Shown piece by piece: positions 5,370 to 9,050 of a stretch of DNA of 9,050 bases. The DNA comes from Rhodobacteraceae bacterium UBA6141 (GTDB lineage: Bacteria; Pseudomonadota; Alphaproteobacteria; Rhodobacterales; Rhodobacteraceae). The notes below the pieces were generated by a model. The model did not search any database. It saw only the letters and a list, made by a program, of their open reading frames with translations, and was not told the origin of the DNA. Position 1 is the stretch's first letter, and each line of letters starts with the position of its first letter. The DNA lies in contig DIVD01000015.1 of the NCBI GenBank assembly GCA_002423245.1, positions 1-9,050 of the forward strand, given 5' to 3'. The position numbers were made by a program, and so were the translations under genes.

Positions 5370-6193
5370 CCGACCGCCGCGCAACCCCCGCCACGCCGCG
5401 CATCGCCCATGCCTCGCTGCAAGGGGTGATGGAGGCCCCGGCCTGGACCAATGGCAGCCCCGCCCGCATTGCCGCCCCGCTTGCCGATCTGCTGGCCGCC
5501 CCCGCTGGCCCGCGCGACCGGCAGGTGCTTTATGGCGAGCGGGTGACGGTGATCGAGCGGTATCAGGGCTTCGGCTTCGTGATGGCGCAGAAGGATGGCT
5601 ATTGCGGCTGGGTGGCCGAGCCCGCGCTTGGCCCCGACATGGCGCCGACGCACCGCATTTCGGCGCCTGCGGGCCACCTTTACCGCGCACCAGGCCTCAA
5701 GTCACCCGAGGTCTGCGGCCTGTCCTTCGGAGCCCGCCTGACCATCGCGGCAGAGCATGACCGCTTCGCCGAAACCCATGACGGCTTTTTCGTGCCCCGC
5801 GCGCATATCGCCCCGGCGGACGAGACCGAGGCGGATGCGGTGCGGGTGGCGGAGCTGTTCCTTGGCACGCCCTACCTCTGGGGCGGCAATTCCCGCGCCG
5901 GCATCGACTGCTCGGGGCTGGTGCAGGCGGCGCTGCTGGCCTGCGGCATCCCCTGCCCCGGCGACAGCGACCAGCAGTGCATGGCGCTTGGCCATCTGAT
6001 CCCCTCGCACGGGCCGTTCCAGCGCGGCGATCTGTTGTTCTGGCCCGGCCATGTGGCGATGGCGGTGGATGGCCAGCGGCTGATCCACGCCAACGGCTTT
6101 CGCGCCGCCACCACCCATGAGGGGATCGAGACCTGCATCGTGCGGATCGAGGCGCAGGGCGAGGGACCGCTGCTTTGCGTGAAGCGGCTCTAG
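5366..6193 (+). CDS. Cytoplasmic NlpC/P60 cysteine peptidase with SH3-like N-terminal region
   Basis: 275 residues from a GTG at 5366 that overlaps the upstream TGA (GTGA), indicating translational coupling; there is no strong independent ribosome site. Residues about 50-150 (DRQVLYGERVTVIERYQGFGFVM... and the HLYRAPGLKSP... segment) resemble the bacterial SH3-type regions found in YkfC-like gamma-D-glutamyl-diamino acid endopeptidases. The C-terminal NlpC/P60 domain starts near 155 and has the catalytic set Cys182 (GIDCSGLV), His229 (WPGHVAM) and His241 (IHANG), plus Tyr170 in TPYLWGG. No signal peptide or membrane segment is seen, so it likely acts in the cytoplasm on murein-derived peptides, cleaving after D-Glu. 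Paired with the M17 aminopeptidase, a murein-peptide recycling role is the natural reading. The substrate is inferred from family and context. Confidence 0.92.
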   Translation: MTDRRATPATPRIAHASLQGVMEAPAWTNGSPARIAAPLADLLAAPAGPRDRQVLYGERVTVIERYQGFGFVMAQKDGYCGWVAEPALGPDMAPTHRISAPAGHLYRAPGLKSPEVCGLSFGARLTIAAEHDRFAETHDGFFVPRAHIAPADETEADAVRVAELFLGTPYLWGGNSRAGIDCSGLVQAALLACGIPCPGDSDQQCMALGHLIPSHGPFQRGDLLFWPGHVAMAVDGQRLIHANGFRAATTHEGIETCIVRIEAQGEGPLLCVKRL

Positions 6194-6537
6194 TCGATCG
6201 GGCGGATCAGCTTGCGTTCCAGCACCCGCAGCACCGTCGCAAGGTCATGCCCGCGCCGCAGCACCTGCCCGTCGATGCCGATCACCGCGTATAGCCCCTG
6301 CTTGCCGCGCAGGCGGGGGCGCTTTTCGATGCGGTAGAGCGGATTTTCCGCGCTGCGCCGGAACACGGAAAACACCGCCGCCTCGCGCAGAAAGCTCATC
6401 CCGTAGTCGCGCCACTCGCCCGCGGCGACCATCCGGCCATAGAGCGAGAGCAGCACGGAAAGCTCGGCACGGTCGAAGGACACCCAATCGGGGACGGTTG
6501 ACGGGCCGGAAAAGGGCGTGGGCGTGAACACCGACAT
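6190..6537 (-). CDS. DUF2794 family protein
   Basis: 115 residues from the ATG at 6537 (MSVFTPTPFSG); an in-frame TTG 30 bp upstream is less likely, and neither has a strong ribosome site. The core FDRAELSVLLSLYGRMVAAGEWRDYG, then AVFSVFRRSAENPLYRIEK and GQVLRRGHDLATVLRVLERK, is characteristic of DUF2794, a small alphaproteobacterial family of unknown function. No signal peptide, membrane helix or catalytic motif is apparent. It converges on the NlpC/P60 gene, and the two stop codons overlap on a CTAG. Upstream it diverges from the FAH-family gene across a 170-bp gap. Function unknown. Confidence 0.88.
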   Translation of the reverse strand: MSVFTPTPFSGPSTVPDWVSFDRAELSVLLSLYGRMVAAGEWRDYGMSFLREAAVFSVFRRSAENPLYRIEKRPRLRGKQGLYAVIGIDGQVLRRGHDLATVLRVLERKLIRPID

Positions 6538-6669
6538 GGCCGGAGTGTGACAACTCGCGCGCCGCAAGGCAAGCGGGGCGCCAAGGCTTTTCAGAGCAGT
6601 CCTTTCCTTCTTGCCCTCTGCCTTCGCACATTGCCACCGGACACCGGCCCTTCCCCGGCCGCACGCGCC

Positions 6670-6679
6670 TTGCTAGCAA
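6670..6679. promoter_or_regulatory. Perfect 10-bp palindrome upstream of the FAH-family gene
   Basis: TTGCTAGCAA lies 28 bp before the start at 6708, in the 170-bp divergent gap (6538-6707). The location fits an operator or a -10 overlap (TAGCAA), but no convincing -35 box is seen. The rest of the gap shows no other gene or terminator. Confidence 0.3.
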
Positions 6680-6707
6680 TACGTCAGCACAGGAGAGGAG
6701 ACCCGCG

Positions 6708-7565
6708 ATGAAGCTGCTGCGCCATGGACCCAAGGGCCAGGAACGGCCCGGACTGCTGGATGCCGGGGGCCGCGTGCGCGACCTGTCGGGGATCATCCCC
6801 GATCTTGCCGGCGAGTCGCTGCTGCCCGGCAGCCTGCGCCGGATCGCGGCGCTGGACGAGCAGGCGCTGCCGCTGGTCGAGGGGGTGCCGCAGGCGGGGC
6901 TGCGGCTGGGGCCCTGCGTGGCGGGCACGCAGAAGTTCATCGCCATCGGCCTGAACTATGCCGACCATGCCGCGGAAACGGGGGCGGCGGTGCCCACCGA
7001 GCCGGTGGTGTTCAGCAAATGGACCAGTTGCATCAGCGGCCCGGATGACGACGTGGAACTGCCGCGCGGCTCGGTCAAGACCGACTGGGAGGTGGAGCTT
7101 GGCGTCGTGATCGGCCTGGGCGGGCGCTACATCGAGCAGGCGGCGGCGCTGGAGCATGTCGCCGGCTATTGCGTCGTCAACGACGTGTCGGAACGGGAAT
7201 GGCAGGCCGAACGCGGCGGCAGTTGGGACAAGGGCAAGGGCTTCGACACCTTCGGCCCGGTCGGCCCCTGGCTGGTGACACCGGACGAGGCCGGCGACAT
7301 CGGCGCGCTGGACATGTGGCTGGAGCTGGACGGGCAGCGGATGCAGACCGGCAGCACCGCCACGATGATCTTCGGCGTGGCCGAGATCATCGCCTATGTC
7401 AGCCGTTTCCTGACGCTGGCCCCCGGCGATATCATCACCACCGGCACCCCGCCCGGCGTCGGCATGGCAATGCGCCCGCCGCGATACCTCAAGCCCGGCG
7501 AGGTGATGCGGCTGGGGATCGACGGGCTGGGGGTGCAGACACAAAGGGTCGTCGCGCCGCGCTAG
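6708..7565 (+). CDS. Fumarylacetoacetate hydrolase (FAH) family protein
   Basis: 285 residues, the typical length for the FAH-like C-C hydrolase/lyase superfamily (FAHD1, ureidoglycolate lyase-annotated proteins, 2,4-diketo-3-deoxy-sugar-acid hydrolases). The ATG at 6708 follows AGGAG repeated twice (6691-6700). Residues about 1-70 form the small N-terminal region. The core has the GLNYADHAAE motif (81-90; His87 and Glu90 as the likely catalytic dyad), metal ligands Glu128 and Glu130 in DWEVELGVVIG, Asp159 in VVNDVSEREWQ, the GKGFDTFGPVGPWLVT loop (176-191) and TTGTPPGVG (244-252). It probably binds Mg2+ and cleaves a 2-oxo or 2,4-diketo acid in the cytoplasm. The WDKGKGFDTFGP signature fits the branch annotated as ureidoglycolate lyase or diketo-deoxy-rhamnonate/fuconate hydrolase, but no sugar-acid or purine genes lie nearby, so the substrate is left open. 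Confidence 0.9.
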   Translation: MKLLRHGPKGQERPGLLDAGGRVRDLSGIIPDLAGESLLPGSLRRIAALDEQALPLVEGVPQAGLRLGPCVAGTQKFIAIGLNYADHAAETGAAVPTEPVVFSKWTSCISGPDDDVELPRGSVKTDWEVELGVVIGLGGRYIEQAAALEHVAGYCVVNDVSEREWQAERGGSWDKGKGFDTFGPVGPWLVTPDEAGDIGALDMWLELDGQRMQTGSTATMIFGVAEIIAYVSRFLTLAPGDIITTGTPPGVGMAMRPPRYLKPGEVMRLGIDGLGVQTQRVVAPR

Positions 7566-7606
7566 AACATGTCGGATGACATTCGCGTGACCCTGCGGAA
7601 GCCTGT

Positions 7607-7635
7607 CTTCTTCATGTCACGCCCCGCCGTATAGT
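7607..7635 (+). promoter_or_regulatory. Possible promoter for the cytochrome gene
   Basis: TATAGT (7630-7635) is a good -10 candidate (5/6). The hexamer 17 bp upstream (CTTCTT, 7607-7612) is a poor -35. Transcription would begin near 7642, about 38 nt before the start codon. Confidence 0.3.
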
Positions 7636-7679
7636 CGCTGCGTTCTCGACCGTCCGAAACCCGCTCAGGGAGGCAACAA

Positions 7680-8114
7680 GTGAAACCGCAAGCGAAAATT
7701 CTCGGCCTCGGCCTCATTCTCGTGGCCGGCATCGCCTTGGCCAAGGAGGGCGTGACCAACCCCGTGGTCAAGGAACGGATGGACCTGATGCAGGTGGTGC
7801 GGCTGAATACCGGCACGCTGGGCGACATGGCCTCGGGCAAGGTGCGCTTCAACGCCGCGACTGCCGCCGAGGCAAAGGCCGCCCTCGCCGCCGCTGCCGC
7901 CCAGATTCCGGAGAAGTTCGAGCCGCAGGAGATCGACCCGGTTTCCGAAGCCAGGCCGGAGATCTGGGGGAATTTCGCCGATTTCACCGGAAAGGCGAAG
8001 TCGCTGCAAGAGGCCGCCCTCGCGCTCGATACCGCCTCGGTTGAGGGCGTGAGGGCCGGGATGGGGGCGGTCGGCGGCGCCTGCAAGGCTTGTCATACCG
8101 ACTACCGGATGTAG
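7680..8114 (+). CDS. Class II cytochrome c (cytochrome c'/c556 type)
   Basis: 144 residues from a GTG at 7680 with AGGGAGG 6 nt upstream. Residues 1-21 form a Sec signal peptide ending ALA, before KEGV, so the protein is periplasmic. The heme-binding motif CKACH (135-139) lies close to the C-terminus, followed by the family-typical TDYR, exactly as in the four-helix cytochrome c' family. The first mature helix carries Met34 and Met37 (ERMDLMQVVR) where low-spin c556 proteins supply a methionine ligand, so a six-coordinate electron carrier is more likely than a gas-binding high-spin c'. The mature chain has the usual length of about 123 residues. The partner is unknown. It is 114 bp downstream of the FAH-family gene and converges on the I78 lipoprotein gene with a 30-bp gap and no obvious terminator. 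Confidence 0.93.
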   Translation: MKPQAKILGLGLILVAGIALAKEGVTNPVVKERMDLMQVVRLNTGTLGDMASGKVRFNAATAAEAKAALAAAAAQIPEKFEPQEIDPVSEARPEIWGNFADFTGKAKSLQEAALALDTASVEGVRAGMGAVGGACKACHTDYRM

Positions 8115-8144
8115 GGCACGAGCAGGTCGGGCCGCCTCGCGCGT

Positions 8145-8432
8145 TCAGCCGCAATAGACGCGCGCAATCCGCCCGGCCTCGTCGAGGGCGATGTTCAGCC
8201 GCGCCTCGCTGTACTCCATCGTCACCATCTGGCCGGGGCGGATCACCCGCGTCCGCTGCGCGAGGCGCAGGCTGTCCAGCGTGCCGGAGGGCTGGCCGAC
8301 CAGCCCCTGAAGGCCCGACGCGCCGCAGGCATCCGCCACCGGAGCCGGGCCATCAGCGGGGCCGCCTTCGACGCAGGCGACAAGCAGCAGCGCCGCAAGC
8401 CCCGCGATGCCGCGTGCGGCAAATCCCGACAT
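8145..8432 (-). CDS. Peptidase inhibitor I78 family lipoprotein
   Basis: 95 residues. The ATG at 8432 has a strong ribosome site (AAGGAGG, 5 nt spacing). A lipoprotein signal peptide ends in a lipobox LVAC with Cys20 as the lipidated residue, so the protein should be membrane-anchored in the periplasm. The mature part begins with a Gly/Pro/Ala linker (about 21-33), followed by DACGASGLQGLVGQPSG (34-50), VIRPGQMVTMEYSEARLNI (63-81) and a terminal RVYCG, matching the I78 family related to fungal proteinase inhibitors. Cys36 and Cys94 could form a disulfide. Family members are often annotated as inhibitors or elastase-inhibitor-like, but the targets of bacterial ones are mostly untested. It is divergent from the alcohol dehydrogenase gene across a 102-bp gap. 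Confidence 0.88.
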   Translation of the reverse strand: MSGFAARGIAGLAALLLVACVEGGPADGPAPVADACGASGLQGLVGQPSGTLDSLRLAQRTRVIRPGQMVTMEYSEARLNIALDEAGRIARVYCG

Positions 8433-8534
8433 CCTCGCCTCCTTCCGAAGCCATTGACGGTTGCACGGAGACGGGCTTTCGCACAGTCTGCGCGCCGAAA
8501 CATAGCAGACCGGTCCGGGCAGAGGGAGTCACAG

Positions 8535-9050
8535 ATGCGAACGCGCGCCGCCGTAGCAGTCGCCGCCGGAAAACCGCTGGAGATCATGGAGGTGAACCTC
8601 GAGGGCCCGAAGGAGGGCGAGGTTCTGGTCGAGATCATGGCGACCGGCATCTGCCATACCGACGAGTTCACCCTGTCGGGCGCGGATCCCGAAGGGATCT
8701 TCCCCGCAATCCTCGGGCATGAGGGCGCGGGGATCGTGCTGGAATGCGGGCCGGGCGTCACCACGCTGAAGCCGGGCGACCATGTGATCCCGCTTTACAC
8801 GCCCGAATGCCGGCAATGCCCCAGTTGCCTCAGCCGCAAGACCAACCTCTGCACGGCGATCCGCACCACGCAGGGGCAGGGCTTGCTGCCGGACGGCACG
8901 ACGCGGTTTTCCATGCCGGATGGCACGCGGATCCATCACTACATGGGCTGTTCCACCTTCGCCAACCACACCGTGGTGCCGGAAATCGCGCTGGCAAAGG
9001 TGCGCCCCGACGCGCCCTTCGACACGATCTGCTATATCGGCTGCGGCGTG
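8535..9050 (+). CDS. adhI: S-(hydroxymethyl)glutathione dehydrogenase / class III alcohol dehydrogenase, N-terminal part (3' end outside window)
   Basis: 172 residues are visible and open at the right edge; the full family length is about 370-375. The enzyme oxidises S-hydroxymethylglutathione (from formaldehyde) to S-formylglutathione with NAD+ in the cytoplasm, and can also reduce S-nitrosoglutathione. Visible evidence: catalytic zinc ligands Cys40 (TGICHTDEFTLSG), His62 (LGHEGAG) and Cys170 (YIGCGV); structural zinc cysteines 92, 95, 98 and 106; and Arg110 in the CTAIR segment, at the class III glutathione-binding position. The sequence closely resembles what I recall of Rhodobacter AdhI, hence the symbol. 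The ATG at 8535 has AGGGAG 6 nt upstream. No second formaldehyde gene, such as an S-formylglutathione hydrolase, is visible before the edge. Confidence 0.93.
   Translation, partial: MRTRAAVAVAAGKPLEIMEVNLEGPKEGEVLVEIMATGICHTDEFTLSGADPEGIFPAILGHEGAGIVLECGPGVTTLKPGDHVIPLYTPECRQCPSCLSRKTNLCTAIRTTQGQGLLPDGTTRFSMPDGTRIHHYMGCSTFANHTVVPEIALAKVRPDAPFDTICYIGCGV

Noticed and set aside
3906..5690. 594-codon minus-strand frame opposite the aminopeptidase and NlpC genes
   Set aside because: Its Arg/Gln/His-rich translation is a shadow; the plus strand carries intact catalytic motifs of two known families.
6708..7565. Assigning a specific substrate (ureidoglycolate or a diketo sugar acid) to the FAH-family enzyme
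   Set aside because: The family is clear, but no neighbouring pathway gene supports one substrate over another.
7569..7582. ATGTC-GGAT-GACAT hairpin after the FAH-family gene as a terminator
   Set aside because: The stem is only 5 bp and no T-run follows, so it is not supported as an intrinsic terminator.
8433..8534. Promoter for the alcohol dehydrogenase (TTGACG at 8454-8459)
   Set aside because: The -35-like hexamer is good, but no acceptable -10 box lies 16-18 bp downstream.

Overview
The window is high-GC DNA with strong G/C third-position bias and Shine-Dalgarno-type starts. Its gene set is typical of the alphaproteobacterial family Rhodobacteraceae: a class III alcohol dehydrogenase of the AdhI type, a DUF2794 protein, an I78-family lipoprotein, and a leucyl aminopeptidase paired with a cytoplasmic NlpC/P60 protein. 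The family assignment is an inference from protein recognition; there is no rRNA or other phylogenetic marker in the window.

Left third (1-3302), all on the minus strand. The first 1.6 kb is the N-terminal 533 residues of a large secreted autotransporter/adhesin-like protein with beta-helix repeats. The gene starts at 1601 and runs off the left edge. Its true frame is easy to miss because it has no stop inside the window and a 360-codon antisense frame lies on top of it. Upstream is a gene-poor stretch (1602-2035) with two terminator-like hairpins that share their core sequence, plus another strong stem. Next come a small protein with a ribbon-helix-helix-like N-terminus and a pure 15-bp tandem repeat (2036-2536), and a beta-class carbonic anhydrase (2655-3302).

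Middle (3465-6193), plus strand. A small all-helical protein of unknown function precedes an M17 leucyl aminopeptidase-like gene. That gene is translationally coupled through a GTGA overlap to a cytoplasmic NlpC/P60 peptidase with upstream SH3-like sequence. The last two look like a peptide-salvage pair, probably for murein peptides. The NlpC gene ends against a convergent DUF2794 gene, and the two stop codons share a CTAG.

Right third (6708-9050). A fumarylacetoacetate-hydrolase-family enzyme, a cytochrome c'/c556-type class II cytochrome, and a glutathione-dependent formaldehyde dehydrogenase (class III ADH, truncated by the right edge) read rightward. A small I78-type protease-inhibitor lipoprotein lies on the minus strand between the last two.

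Most of the window is ordinary chromosomal housekeeping and accessory sequence. I see no CRISPR array, transposase, tRNA, phage gene or clear defence system. The parts least explained by known genes are the 1602-2035 leader/intergenic region, the ribbon-helix-helix-like protein with its pentapeptide repeats, and the 15-bp repeat expansion at the end of the aminopeptidase gene.
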